Notes: a model not told the origin generated them from the letters alone. A stretch of DNA of 64,000 nucleotides from Dermanyssus gallinae (GCA_003439945.1 QVRM01005375.1:682001-746000); one strand, 5' to 3'; shown: positions 1 through 12,380, counted from the first letter of the stretch. Program-made: numbers and translations.

Positions 1-344
1 ACTTCATCAGATCGTTAACTGTGAAGCAAAACATAGTGGGCCAAGGAGTCCACGGTTGTATGCCTGATTTGTACGGTACTACTATCTATAGGAGGACTTA
101 ACATAATGATACATGTTTGGAGTGGAGTTGTTGACTGTCTAATAAGTGCTCTCTCCCTACTTTATATGAAAAAGAAAAATCTAACTTAAGCAATTACGTG
201 GGGCAAGTCCTGGATGCCAGAATGGAGCGACTAATGTCTCCACCCCGGCTTTGACCGAGAACCTCATTGTCGATCACTTATTCGTTGTGTGAGCGGTCCT
301 GTGCTATTCTAAACATAACATGTCAATAACTACAGACTATAGAT

Positions 345-1133
345 ACTGCCAACCCTGCTAAGGAAGTTCCTGGAAAGAACTAAACTACGGCGAAGAGTCT
401 TGCTTGCTTGTGGATTCGGTATCTCTTGTTGGTGGTCCAGACTGGTGTTGCGCTAGTCTGCAGAAAATACCGCTTTAGTGGTATCTTCTTCAGATAAAAA
501 CGCGTCTGTAGAGATGAGGATTCTATTAGCATTGGTGCCGTCCCCTTCGGATAACGTTGCTAGGAACCTTTTAAATAACATCGGGGTCGACGTGAATTGG
601 CGCGTCTCTTCGGGTGGTTCTGCGGGCCGCCAGGTGATGTTATAGGGTGCCGCACTCGTAGTCCCTGATATTCTTTCTTATGATTTCCACTAATGATTGC
701 TTAATATTTCCATTGGTAATACCATCAAAGCGGAGGTGACCGGTACGAAAGAAAATAATGCCAACATGACTGTACACATCATCGAGCTTTTTAGTAACGG
801 TCATGGCTAAGGTATGTCTGGATTTAGGTGTGATACGTACTGATCTAATACGCTTGCTAATATCTTGGAATTTAATTAAAATGTACTTAATTGAGGGATC
901 GACATGGTGATCCATATCTATATCAGAAGACGGTGATTTCGCTGCCTGGTGTGACGCAGTAGGCCACGTCTGGTATATAGCAAAGCAAGCACCGGGGGCA
1001 GGGAACCCCCCTGTATTAGACTGTGTCGGCAGTGTCGTTGTCGTTGTTTGGGTAAAAGGACTCCCGGTATGCGTTATCTTTAATTTTGATGAGGCGTGTT
1101 TAAGCTTTTCGACTAGCAGCAGTGTCGTGGCCC
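345..1133 (-). pseudogene. Unrecognised decayed coding sequence
   Basis: Seen: a minus-strand frame is open from about 1133 down to 643, far longer than expected here. It includes a Met at 915 that begins MDHHVDPSIKYIL. At about 643 the frame ends, but the +1 frame continues at once with coding-like text (NITWRPAEPPEETRQF, then LLATLSEGD-like text) to a TAG near 468. A degenerate open stretch follows down to about 345. This pattern fits one frameshift and one stop in a former protein of at least 220 residues. The N-terminal part is Thr/Pro/Ser-rich; the middle is mixed alpha/beta-like with a FFRTGHLRFDG segment. I do not recognise a family. It could be an orphan host gene exon, a transposon ORF1 or an endogenous viral remnant. 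No neighbour helps. Coding nature is moderately likely; identity is unknown. Confidence 0.4.
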
Positions 1134-1406
1134 CTTAATTGTAGTATAATTCAAACAAACAATAGTAAGATGTGGACAACCACGGAGTCGACTCAAAGCT
1201 TTAAACACGCTTGTGGGACGGTTTGGCCTGAACGCGTTAAGGTCCTGACGCCCTGTGAAACGGCCCCAAGCCTGCATCACACGTGTATGGGGGCGTCACT
1301 CAACACTGTTTCACTGCACCAATTGGCTTCGCAATAGTTGAAGTGGCTGTATGATTTTCTAAGACCTCAAGAAAGAAGCGTCCATACCCGACAAAGCAAT
1401 CGAGAG

Positions 1407-1500
1407 TTTAAAAATTATATATATTTTTAAAAAATTAAAAATATATACTTATTTTTAAAGGTTTAAAAAGATATACTTATTTTTAATTAAAGACAACGCA
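1407..1500. repeat. AT-rich short direct repeats
   Basis: A very AT-rich block with repeated units of the form atatacttatttttaa at about 1443 and 1470, separated by A/T runs. It is simple low-complexity DNA with no coding potential. Confidence 0.6.
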
Positions 1501-3376
1501 TATGTTTGATCAAATAACTCATTTTATTTGAACTCCTTCAAGCATACACTTCCCGCGCACTTAAGTCTTAACTTTAGAAAAATAAATATTTTACACAACC
1601 TGAGTGTCACTAAGCGTGGTCCATTGTCACCTACGGACACATTATATTTTCCGAACAGTTGGGCAACTTGAATTGCCTGCTGTTCTCGGTAGCAAACACT
1701 TGCAATAGCTCTTTCGAGCGTTGCCAAATATCACACTTCCACAACACATGGGTCTTCTTTACACATTTCTATATACAGTAGTTTCATCTTCTTTCTTCCT
1801 TGGCCCTGTCTATAACAAGTATATATATAGGGCGCAGCTTTGTGCAAACATTGGCGTTCTTCTTTGGACGAGCAAAATCATATACAGCACAGACCCCAAC
1901 TGAAACGCGTACTTACAAAGAGGCAAATCAAACGACTTCAACTGATGAGCCCAATCGATACTGTAATGGAAAACACAGCAGCAATGCATAACTTGTTCGG
2001 TCTCGGCTCGTCCTTCTTTAAGAGGCTCAGCTTCTCTATTCTACTAGATTCTATGATTATCCACGATTTTTTTTCATACGATGATGATCGAATCGGTTAC
2101 GATGATGAGCCTGTTTGCTCAGCAAATATGCAGAGCAGTGATCCATAACTGCTGACAAGGGTTGTAAGTGTTGTACGCATTGCGCAGCTCATTGGGACTT
2201 CATTTTCTATCGATAAGCCAGCCCGGAATATCTTTCTACCCCTGATCAGCCGGTGGTGTCAGAGTTTAAGCCTTAAGGCCGATTTTAAGACATTGGTGGT
2301 CGTGATGGTGATCTAGTGTTACAGTTGCTGCTATGATTTTCTGCTTTCCCTTCTTCTATTCCGTTCGGGTGTTGTTGTATTGGCTCGTTTTGGTAGAGCG
2401 TTTAAATTTTATTACATGTATTACATCTTGTTAGTTTTCGGATAGTCGATTTGGCGGTTTTGCGAACAGATCGATAAGTATGATTTGTTTGGTCAAAAGT
2501 AATTGTGAATAAATGGAGAGAATCGAGCCACATAATAGCCATGTGGTACTTCATTCTGCATACTTTTATATATGTACACACATGCAGACATGAGCATGTC
2601 CTGCATGAGAGGGCTCTGTACTCCTCGGGTATCGATTTGTGCTTCTTTTCTGTTTTACTCTCTATTCGGTCATAGTTTGGTTTGTATTCCGAAATCTCTT
2701 TCGTATCTATTATGTGTGCACGTGAAGTGGACAAACACCAACCGCCGACCTTTGTTGGAGGGCTGCTCCTACTTAAGCAAGTGACAAGTGTACAAAGCAC
2801 CTCCTTTTCTCACTACGCATTAGCTGACGCTAAATGAAATTGTAATAACAATAATAACAGTAATAAAGTAATGCAATTACTAACAGTCAAAAAGGTCAGA
2901 ATAGCAGTTGGGCGGTATGTGATTTTGGTGTTTCTTTTAGAGCCGACTCAAATCCGTTGATGGCAGTCTACCTGCCAATAATCAAGAAAACGGCTAGGCA
3001 CAGACAAATCATTCAATCTCGACTTTTTTTATATACGTTACTGAAACATAGATGGGAATGTTTGTGGATAAATAAAATAGGGAGGATCCCAGCAGACTGT
3101 GTATGTTTGCGTGTATTTTTCACCCGTGAGCATATGTACAAGTAGGGTGAGATGAAATTTAACGAGAGGAAAAGAGATGAAAGTATGCATAAAGTGTGCC
3201 CTTTTTGTGTGAGAGTCTGTCTCACTCGAACAGAGTCTTCTTGTCATTCTGAAGTAGATGACACTCCACAAACTCCTTAACTCAGGAATATATCGTGTAC
3301 TATGTGTGTTTGAAAACAGTAATTTTTTCTTCATGTATGCACGCACGCGCAGCGTTCCTAGGTGTGGCGGGAGGTT
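1501..3376. other. Non-coding DNA downstream of the cadherin gene
   Basis: Only short, unrelated open frames occur here, none with a recognisable domain. Relative to the minus-strand cadherin this is the 3' side. Possible minus-strand AATAAA signals (TTTATT on the plus strand) occur near 2406 and 1530. They are about 1 kb or more from the stop codon, so their use is uncertain. Confidence 0.4.
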
Positions 3377-5573
3377 TCAGAAATATACTGTGACGTCTCC
3401 CGGACTCTGTCTTGTCTGATGGTAAGGCGCCACGCTGACCTCTGGATCAAGCGCTGTCTCGTTAGCAAACTCATCCTCCCAGCTGAGCTTTTTAACTCGT
3501 CGCGGAATTGAACCGAGCGGCCACTGAATGCGACTTGTGCCCGTGGAGATCGGCAGCCGTGGAGTGCGTGAGTTACCCGGAGCTCGAGCGACAAGCCTCT
3601 GAAAGCCCTCGTGGGCCACTTCGTGCTCACTTGTCGACCAAGTGTCTTCGCGCTCACTGGCGAACATCGGATTCTCGACTCCTGGCTGTTTCTTTGCCGT
3701 GTTGCCGCTGGTGTGCTTCGTAGCTGGATCGTGCGCCGACCGGGACGCAGGTGGGCCCTGGCCGTTGCTCAGGCCATTGCCGTCGATCACAACCGGCAGA
3801 TGGGTGCGGTACTTCTTGTTCTTGAGAATGTAGAACACCATCGTGATGATGATCAGCACAAGAATGCCCAGTATGACTCCGAACGCTGCGGGTAGTATTA
3901 GAGCGGAGTTTTGAAACAACCCAGAGGGCGAAATGAGCTCCGGTAGACGCACGGTCACCAGGCTGGTCGACTTCCTTGGCGGTACGCCGCTGTCCGTAGC
4001 AACGACAACCATGTGAGACGTTACGTTCACCTGATCGACGTTCTTAAGGCGAATCTCACCACGATCGTTGATGTAGAACGCGTTCGAATTCGGCCCTTCC
4101 AGCGAGTAGCTAATTTTGTCGTCACGGTCGCCGTCAGTACACTTCACTTTGCCGACAAGCTCGCCAGGCTTGGCATTATTGGGCATTGTGAACGCGTATT
4201 GCGGAAACTCAAACACGGGGTCGTTATCGTTTGCGTTCAATACTGTTACGTTGATTTTCGTCGAGTCGCGGTCCTTTCCGTCGGAGACGAATGCGTTAAG
4301 GATGTACTCTCGACGAAGTTCATAGTCAATACCCTTCTGCAGGTAGATCTCACCCTTTGCACCAATCGAGAACGTTCCCATGTTCTTGTCGTTATCGGCT
4401 TCAATGAGATGGAACTTGAGGTTATTCTCGGTGGATTTAGTCGTCTGTAAGCGAAGAATCACCTGACCAGGAGGGGTGGATTCCACTAAAGGAACGACGT
4501 ACTCCCGCTGGAAGAATTTAAGTTCATGTGGAAGAAACTCCGATGATGCTACAGTCAGTGTGGCAAGTGAGAACTTTTCTACGTCATTGCGCTTGCGTGG
4601 CGCGAATGACAAGCACAATTGGAAGCTGCATATTGGCGGGAAGTTTGCGGGTGAGCGTAACTTGGCCTGAGTAGGCATCAATATCAAAGTATGAATACTC
4701 GGCCTTGTTGGAGCTTAGAGAATACTTGATCGGTGCACGGATGCCTTGGTCTGGATCCAGAGCCTGTATGCGAGCGGGCAGAACCTCGAGAGGTTCACGC
4801 AGCTTTGGTTCCGGAGGTAGGTTGAGCAGATAACGCTCGTGAGCGAATCGCGGATTCTGATCGTCGGCATCGAGTACATTTACAGTAACATTCGTATAGG
4901 AAACCATCGGTGGATTTCCTTGATCCTGGGCTCGGACCGTAACATTAAAACTGGGCACAGTTTCATAGTCAAGCTTTTCTACAAGAGTTAGTGTTCCATC
5001 TAGGCTTTTTTCGAACGTAAGGTACTTGCTATACGTGGATCTTTCAATGAAATACTCGACAGTCGAGTAACTACCCGGCTGATCGGCATCGACCGCCCGA
5101 ATCAGTCCCTGTGAGACAACGCTGCCTGGAACAGTCGCCTCGGATATATTGACAATGTACGGTGTACCCTGAAAAACCGGCGCATTGTCGTTGACATCTC
5201 GAACGATGATCTTAATCGGTATGGATATGCTTAGATCGTCGTGCGGAATACAGACTGCCTCCGCCGATATCTCCTTGAGTCCTGATTCGCCTTCCTTGTC
5301 AAGCTGCGTCTGCAGGATGAGGGTCTTGTGGTTGAACGTCAGCGCGTCCGTATCTTCGATCGTCAACGTGATATCCTTGCCGACGTCTCCGAACACGTCT
5401 ACATCGCCGACGCTGCTGCCGATAGGAAGCGCTTCGCTTACGGTGAACGTGACCGATGAAGCTCCCGAGGTCAGATAGCAAAGGTTGTCCTTTTTTTGAG
5501 CGTGCACCATGGCTGCCGCCAGCAGTAGCAACAGCTCGAGCACAACGCCCTGCTGTGTTCGTTGTGCGGGCAT
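3377..5573 (-). CDS. Transmembrane cadherin, five extracellular repeats, single exon with a one-base frameshift
   Basis: Cadherins are calcium-dependent surface adhesion proteins. The first true ATG on the minus strand is at 5573; an earlier in-frame GTG is not a likely eukaryotic start. The protein would be about 731 residues. Order: signal peptide 1-26 (hydrophobic LELLLLLAAA), EC1 about 31-134 ending DVNDNAPVF, EC2 137-242 with DADDQNPRF, EC3 246-337, EC4 347-454 ending NANDNDPVF, EC5 457-545, one membrane helix 558-583, and a 148-residue tail. Ca-binding motifs LDYE, DAD and AQDQGNPP are present. The EC3-EC4 linker lacks the usual DxNDN. The tail ends TVYF, which could be a class II PDZ ligand. 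Near 4586-4591 one extra base breaks the frame (ATQA then NDVEKF), so the locus reads as two overlapping frames. There is no sign of an intron at the break. It may be an assembly error, an intron-poor gene or a retrocopy. Cad99C/PCDH15 kinship is possible but unproven. Confidence 0.85.
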
Positions 5574-6183
5574 CGTGGTACGGGGGACACGATGTGGTTC
5601 GTGCACGGCTCACTGACTTCGAGCCTCGTCAGGACTCACTCAGTCAGCCGAGCCGAGACGGCCACCGCAACTACATCCGCAGCAGTCTTTCGCCGCTGCT
5701 GCTGCTGCTGCCTCGGTTGTGGTGGCTTCTGGTGTCGCGACAAACAACGAACTTTGTTCCCATCATTTAGTGTCCGCGGCTCATTGTTTGTCTGCCAGTC
5801 TTGTCACTCGTAAGCTGTAGCAGCAGCAGGAACAACTGCAACAACAACAGCAACAAAAGTCACAGCGCTACACCTTCTCCTCCTCCTCCTCTTGTTGCTG
5901 TTATTAATGCTGATGTTGTTGTTGTTGTCGTCGCCGTCGTTGTTGTTGTTTATGTTCTTCGTCGTAGTCGTCGTCGTTGTTGTCGTTATTGTCGGCGGCG
6001 CTAGTGACCGTTGTTGGTGACGCTTGATGAGGTGTTGGTGACGCGACTGATGCAATTCCGGCGCCTTCCTCTTCGTGCTTCAGCAATAGCCGCGCCGTCG
6101 TTTCAGTAGTGCCACTATTCTGTTTGTAGTCCCTGCTGCTGCTGTCTTTGTTGTTGCTGTTGCTGCTTCTGCTACTGTTGTTG

Positions 6184-6216
<33 letters not shown>

Positions 6217-7409
6217 TGCCAAGATGGGGGGCCGCAGCCCCACCTCTGCTTCAGCCAGGTCGTCCAGGACAACGTTTCTAGTAAGCAAGTAAGCAAGCAG
6301 GCTGGTTAACCAGCCGGCAGGGCCATGCGAGGGCGAGCTCGATGATGCTGAGAATGATGATGGCGGCGGCGGCGGCGGCGGCTTTGAGACGAGCTGGACT
6401 CCAGCGACGCCCGAAGAGGCGCGCAGTGGCTCTGCACGCTGCGCACGCTGGTGGTGCGACGAACCAACAACACTATTCGCCGCCTCCGTTATTCCGCCTT
6501 GGATCCTTTTGTCATTCGTCGACGGCCGCCACCGGCTGACGGAATATCAGTTCAACAGCACAGCTCGACGCCGACCACGATCACTGGTCGTAGCGCCGCT
6601 GAAAGAGCCAGCAGCCGGCAAAGAAGGCAGGCAAACTTGCCTATCGCGCCACTCTTCTGATGATAATAATTAAAATAGGGTCGTGTCTCGTTTCGCTACG
6701 GTGCTGCTGCTGCTGCTGCTGCTCGCTCCCAACAACACGACGGTCTTCAGCCGGCGAAGATCGACGCTAAGGAAGACCGCAGATGTTATTGTCATCATTG
6801 GTGGCGGACGATGCGTGGCGACGATGGCTCCCTTCACCTCGTCGGTCGGTTGGACGGTGGGTTGGTCTATCTGTCTGTCTGTGTAGGTTTCTCGTTTGTG
6901 CCCTGCTTTGTGATGTGGTGCACTGATCGTCGCCACACCGCCACCGCAACTGGTCAGCAGCACGACTGCAGGATAGCCAACAACACAGCGGATCAAGAAA
7001 CCGGCCGGTGGGTTTATCCACTGTCGGTTGGTGGGTCGGATAGGCAAGCAACCAACCCTGCTTAGGCCAGCCCCTGTCTATTTGTTTGTCTGTCTGTCTA
7101 TCTGCCAGTCAGTAAGCTAGACCAACGAACAACGAAGACACAACCGAGATGACAGACGGGGATGACAGGCGAGATGACACTCGAAATGCGCGCAAGAAAG
7201 CGGCTCCCTGTAGCCGCGTACCGGAACGAGTAGCGAGTGAACAAATGTAGCGCCACCGACCGCAATCACATTTTGACAAACTGCGGTCTCTGCGATTGTT
7301 TTCACCGTATGAGATGCAGCACAGAAGAAGGCAGGCTTTTCTGCCGGTGTGAATAAAACTTGGTATCCTCGCGGCGGGTATCCTTGTCGATCTGTTAAGT
7401 GATCCGTTG

Positions 7410-7430
7410 GAGAGAGAGAGAGAGAGAGAG
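7410..7430. repeat. (GA)n microsatellite
   Basis: About ten GA units in the GC-rich flank of the cadherin gene. Confidence 0.8.
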
Positions 7431-8401
7431 TACACGGTACATACAACAAACCTCTATACGATCGATGCAGTTGAATTAACTTGTAACTGATGCCGGCAGG
7501 CGTCTGCAGTATCCTTTTCGTAACGGCTCACGCACACACTCAGCGTATTGCTATCCTTGCGGGAATCCTTAAGACGGTACACTTTGTTTTCTATGCTTAT
7601 ATCCTCATTGTCACGTTAGTATCCACTCGCGTTGACGTCAAGTTGGCAGTAATAGCAATGCTTAGTCGTTGTTACGTTCTTGTTGTCTCGGAAAACAAAG
7701 CAAAACACATTTGATCCGTATACAGCACTTGTTCAGCACGAACATCAACCCGATGTCACTGACTGACTCAATTCGCCTATCTCCAGACGAATAAGTTTTT
7801 CACCATTATGTTGTTGTTGTTGCTGTTCAGTTCCTTACAGCTGTAATATAATTGCTGCAATGACATCAAGACGACTAGCTAAGGCTATAGACACTTCGTA
7901 AGGCAAGCGGCTAACACAGCTACAGCACTTAGTGGCCGGTCCGTCCGGTTGTCCGTCTGTTCGGCGCGTCGTGCCGTTGTGACCGCTGGACTGACTCGCT
8001 TACGGCCCTCGCCGTCGTCGTCGTCGTCATCGTCTGAAGTCTAACAACTGAACGCGAGATCCCCGCCACGACGGTTACCGCGGTGATCTAGCAGCAAACG
8101 GCACCGCGGCCGCTGCCGCCGTCGCCGCGTCATAACAACGGCGCCTACCCTTCAGAGAGAGGAAGGCACGACTATCGGTGCTGCTGTCTGCTGACGGTCC
8201 GTTTGTCCGTCCGTGCAGCAGCAGCAACACCACGATCACCACCAACACCACTGACTGCCACACCACCTCGTGGCGCCATCTGGCGTGCTCGTCTGGCCGG
8301 CTTTGGTGCCCCCACATCCCTCATCCCACCTCCTCCCTCCCTCCCTCCCTCGCCCGTCCCCCCGACACAAGGATACAAAACAGCAAAAGAGACAGGCAAA
8401 T

Positions 8402-8416
8402 CCCCCCCCCCCCCCC
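8402..8416. repeat. Poly-C run
   Basis: Fifteen consecutive C bases following CCTCC-type repeats. Homopolymers of this kind are prone to length error in assembly. Confidence 0.85.
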
Positions 8417-9035
8417 ACTCTAACGATACTGACACGAAATCCGATCGTTCCATTCATGTACGTACCCCGCTATCTGCCAGCCAATCGCTAAGTAGCCGGT
8501 GACGCGACCCCCTCACGCCCCCAGCCCCTCCACCCCCCGCCCCCCCTGCCCGCCCGTCTGTGTTCCCCCTTCGTCGACTTCGGGCTCTTTCTCAGCACAT
8601 ATCGACATCAAACAAGCAGCAGCAGCAGCACGGCACGGCACTGCACGACGGCATTTCGATGCAGTCGTGGCGTCAATGCGTCGTGTTGATTGGCAAGTGG
8701 CCCGACAATAACCGCACAGGGTGCCCTTCCTGTCAACACACTGATTCCACTCATTCATTCACTCACTCACTGACTCGTTCGCTCACGGACGCGCTCAACC
8801 AACAACGGTTCTTTATTTGCCTCGGTGATTAACAATATCATTGCCCATGCGCGTCGGGCCTGCCCTGCCACGACCACTACTCTTCGAATGAAACGGTCAC
8901 AGAAGGTTTTTGTGTTAATTAATAATTAATCATATTATATTCAAATAAGCAATCAAGCCCTGCCCGCATGGCACTATACGCAGTGAGCACAAATATATAT
9001 CCTAAAAGAATCAAAACATAATGTTGAATTATTAA

Positions 9036-9270
9036 TATTGCTTCAAACGGCCGAGCTCCTAGCAGTATTTTTTTTACTATTAAACATTTCACCGTCCACT
9101 CGCGGTTTGCTACAGAAGGTCGGGAAGCGACTAGGTCTAGCCAGCGGTGATAGGCGAGCGGGCGAATTTCTCAGACAGCGTCTGTTGCTGGATGTGCAAC
9201 GGGGCAACGCGGCTTCGGTCCGGGGAACCCTCCAGAGATGGTTGGTTCCTACATTGGACCCTTCGTAAAC
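9036..9270 (+). pseudogene. C-terminal fragment of a non-LTR retrotransposon polyprotein (lineage B type)
   Basis: Seen: in one frame, QKVGKRLGLASGDRRAGEFL followed by QRLLLDVQRGNAASVRGTL and a stop. This matches the closing segment that follows reverse transcriptase in a widespread non-LTR lineage (pattern: ...GD.RA..FL.QR...D.QRGNA.SV.GTL). The same segment recurs in this window near 13.75, 34.55, 54.72 and 57.87 kb, always followed by a stop. Here only the last 70 or so residues remain. The start is ragged, so this is a 5'-truncated or decayed copy. Its 3' flank differs from B1 and B2, so it is a separate subfamily. Confidence 0.65.
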
Positions 9271-9542
9271 GTGCACACGTTCGCAGGGACTCAATTGTCA
9301 TGTTCCCACCGTCGGTGATTAATTATAATGAATAAATGTTTATATATATACCTTAACATTTCCTTGTTCTGCATAAACCCATAGTGCACCGTGTTTCTAA
9401 AATCCTCCAGACACGCAGCGCGGTCTTTTTTGAGTGATGGCCTGCTTTCTCAAGGGTGATGACCTCAGTGCCTCGCTTCGACTATGGCCTTATGTGAGTA
9501 ACGTTATTGTGGACGTTCAATTTATCATCGTCGGTAATCAAG

Positions 9543-9548
<6 letters not shown>

Positions 9549-9615
<67 letters not shown>

Positions 9616-9620
9616 TATAT
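9549..9620. repeat. (TA)n array
   Basis: About 36 TA units, nearly uninterrupted, directly abutting the 5' edge of retroelement copy A1. Confidence 0.95.
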
Positions 9621-11345
9621 GACAAAGGAGCAGTTGCGGTCGATGCAAACGCCCCCGCGCCTAATCCAGTTATTGAGCAACCACTCACTCTGAAACAGCC
9701 CTATATGAATTCGCCGTTTATGGTAGAAAAAGTGGTGCAGATCTTTCGCGGGTTACTCAAGAAGAAGGGTAGTGGTCCTGATGGGATCTATTACGAACAT
9801 TGAGTTGAGTCGTCCGATGTTTTTGTAGGGGAGCTGTGTGGTCTGTTTAATCAGATACTCAGCGGGGAACACAAACCCCAGGTTTGGCACGAGACCAAGC
9901 TTACCCTGCTAATCAAGGGCAATTACAGTGACAACGTGGGCGATCCAAATCTCTACCAGGGAATCGCGTCAAAACGGACTCTTAAGAAAGTGTTTGCTAA
10001 GTTGATTATCTCGAGGGCGTTTTCAACTGTGGAGAAGACCCTACCCCCGGAGCAATTCGGATTCAGGAAGTGTCGAGATACACAGAACGCGATCCATGTA
10101 CTCCAGTCAGAAGTTGAGCGGATGTTGGCTGTGCCCGGGGGTCACTTCAAGGAGGAGGGTCACTTGTACGCCGTCGTTATCGATTGTGTCAACCTTCGCC
10201 AAAGCTCTCCGTCATTTACTAGTCGATTCATTTCGACATGCTTGGGTGGGTGGTTCTTTTCTACGAGTGCTCTTTAGCCTCTGTGCTGAAGACCGCTTTG
10301 AAGGAAACATAAGCGGCGAGGACACCCTGCTGCTTGGTTAAAACGTAGGGATCTTTTAAGGAGATCCTCTCAGTTGTCTGGCCTTCTTCTTGCTCATCGC
10401 TGACTTAGTCTGCCTGTGCGGGAGGCGTTTAGAAACGCCGTCGTTCTTATGTACGCGGATGACATAGTAGTGGCCCACCGGGACTGCGGTGCCATTTGTC
10501 AAATTGTCGGCGACGTAGAAATCGGAGAAACGCGCTGCGGTACCATTTGTCGACGTCGGCGACGTTTACCTTTACCGTAAGGACCTGCAAATAAATTCGC
10601 GGAAGATGAAAGCATGTAGTTTCGCCGTGGGGGTCAGTTGGCAGCAGCAGACCAAATATCCTGTTGTGGCCAACCGCTGGAATTTGTCAACTCCTTCCCG
10701 TAAATGGGCCTGAGACTGTACTATACGGAAACGACCTTTGCACGACGACCCAATACATCGGCGACAGGTATCGGGCAGCTATTGCCTCTATTCACACAAC
10801 GTGACAGATCCTCGACAACTGCCTCAGAGTTTGGCAGCGCGTCTTTTTGAGCTTAAGATTACGCCAATGTTGAGCTACAGCCTTGGCGGAGTGTGCCATC
10901 TTCCAGCGGTCAATTTCGCGCAGATAAAATTTGCTTCATAATATATATAAAGCGTGTTCTTTGCTTGCCGTGGACGCCAAGAAACCGCTTTAAAGTCAGG
11001 CTTAGGTCACCTGTCACAGGACATACATTTTAGCAATTTACGCAGTTAGATGTGTACCTCGCCAGGGAGCTTTGGGATGGAATGTACGCAAGGTACATTG
11101 TGCATGGCTATCATCACTTGGTATTTTCGACCCAAGGATTTCACCAAGTTGGTAATCGATGTCGTTGCCGATTCTGCCCGTAGATATGCGCTAAATACTA
11201 CGTAGCGAGCTGCCAGACACATCGGCGGTTTTTGCACTTTTCGCCCGGTGGGACGGTGAGGTGTTCAAATTGTATATAATGACGACTGTATCGTAATTAT
11301 GTACTATTGAAATGTAAAGTTATTGCGAAATAAACAATATATGTA
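9621..11345 (+). pseudogene. Non-LTR retrotransposon copy A1 (reverse transcriptase, decayed)
   Basis: Reverse transcriptase copies element RNA into DNA at a nicked target. Conserved RT blocks appear in order but in different frames: KKKGSGPDGI (about 9760), LTLLIKGN (9900), EQFGFRKCRDTQNAI (10050), VVIDC (10170, motif A), a GDPLSC motif B near 10362, and MYADDIVV near 10448 (motif C, catalytic). Past the RT comes a thumb segment (RLFELKITPMLSYSLG near 10845) and a tail with YIVHGYHH (near 11095). A Cys/His cluster resembling the C-terminal zinc finger of this group follows (11160-11210). Stops and frameshifts are numerous. The 3' UTR ends in an AATAAA near 11329 and a TATG/TA microsatellite tail. 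Endonuclease and ORF1 are absent, so the copy is 5'-truncated at the TA array. Homologous to A2 at 39.7 kb. Confidence 0.85.
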
Positions 11346-11365
11346 TGCATGTATATATATATGTA

Positions 11366-12335
11366 CACGTTGCCCTTTTCAAGAAGATAAGCACAGGTGA
11401 TTAGACAGTTTATTATATCATTTTTAACACCCATACAATGGTAAGTTTCACGCAGCCGAAGCTAGTTAGGTATGATCGAACAGATCAATGTTTTGCGCTC
11501 ATCATGTATGCGATCTCGTCGATTGTGAAATATGCATTACAATTTACGAGAAAAATTATTTTATCCATATCCACTGTTAAAGACCGTGTGTGTTTCGTCA
11601 TCGACCTGTCACATCAAAATATCCACTGCATTGCTGCAATTGCAATCGCACACTAACAGTGCCAAAAGCGTATCTTCAGCACAAATCTTCGCCGACGCTT
11701 TCCAATGTTGCAACTTTGCTAAAGATATCGTTCACGCAAAAAGCAGGCTATAAAAGTTATGATTTGCTTTACGTTTCAACTGATGTAGCGATACCTCTAA
11801 TATAAGGATGTTTCTCATACTCGAACGGAATTGTAAACATATCTAAACAACCGAAGAATTCAGAATTCGCATCTAATTCGCTCTAGCCACCAAACTTCTC
11901 TTCGGTGTTAGCCTAGCCTACAATGCGTCAAAAGCTGAACACGATTCAAAAAGATGAGTGGAATTTGAAACGTTTCAGTAAAAAAAGACTAGGGTTTTAG
12001 CGGCTCGAATAAATAAAGCACGATAATAGCAACAAATCACAGTTTCATTTATTATCATTATGTATGTGCATAATGTTGTGTTATTGTCATTCCCTATGTT
12101 GAAATAAGCCATTAATTATTTCTCGGTATATTTAATTACCGATTAATGAACAAAATTCAAGTAGTTTTACCCACATTTACCAATCGCATGTATTTGTATA
12201 TAAGACGTAGTAGAGATTCTCGTCTATTCTAATAGATGATGGCCGGCGACTCTAATTGTATATACATATATATAGAAAATATTGTGATGATTTATTAATC
12301 AATTTACAATACGTTTGCACACTCGGCAGTGCTCC
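11366..12335. other. No gene seen
   Basis: Ordinary AT-rich DNA with only short, unsupported open frames and a small TA cluster near 12255-12275. Confidence 0.5.
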
Positions 12336-12339
12336 TCTT

Positions 12340-12380
12340 TATATATATATTTATATGTATACATATATATATATATATAT
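12340..12380. repeat. (TA)n array, interrupted
   Basis: TATATA tract with TTTATATG and GTATAC interruptions, bordering the GC-rich island that follows. Confidence 0.85.

Larger units (their letters stand above)
5574..8880. other. GC-rich, repeat-rich 5' flank of the cadherin gene
   Basis: This 3.3-kb stretch is distinctly GC- and CpG-richer than the surrounding DNA. It is full of short trinucleotide runs: CTG near 5695-5712, ACA/CAG near 5818-5860, TTG and GTG near 6175-6215, CTG near 6700-6722, and CGTCGT near 8005-8030. Also present are (GA)n at 7410-7430, TCTG runs near 7085-7100, CTCC runs near 8330-8350 and a C-run at 8402-8416. Long open frames here are low-complexity Ser/Asn/Arg shadows. 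By position it may include the promoter and 5' UTR of the minus-strand cadherin. That is inference; no TATA box or splice pattern was established. Confidence 0.5.

Noticed and set aside
3611..4450. Plus-strand open frames overlapping the cadherin
   Set aside because: They are antisense shadows of the conserved cadherin coding strand.
5804..6296. Long Asn/Ser/Thr frames on minus near the cadherin start
   Set aside because: Composed almost wholly of trinucleotide repeats; no evidence of translation.
9549..9620. TA arrays as CRISPR-like or satellite arrays
   Set aside because: They are simple dinucleotide microsatellites without spacer structure.
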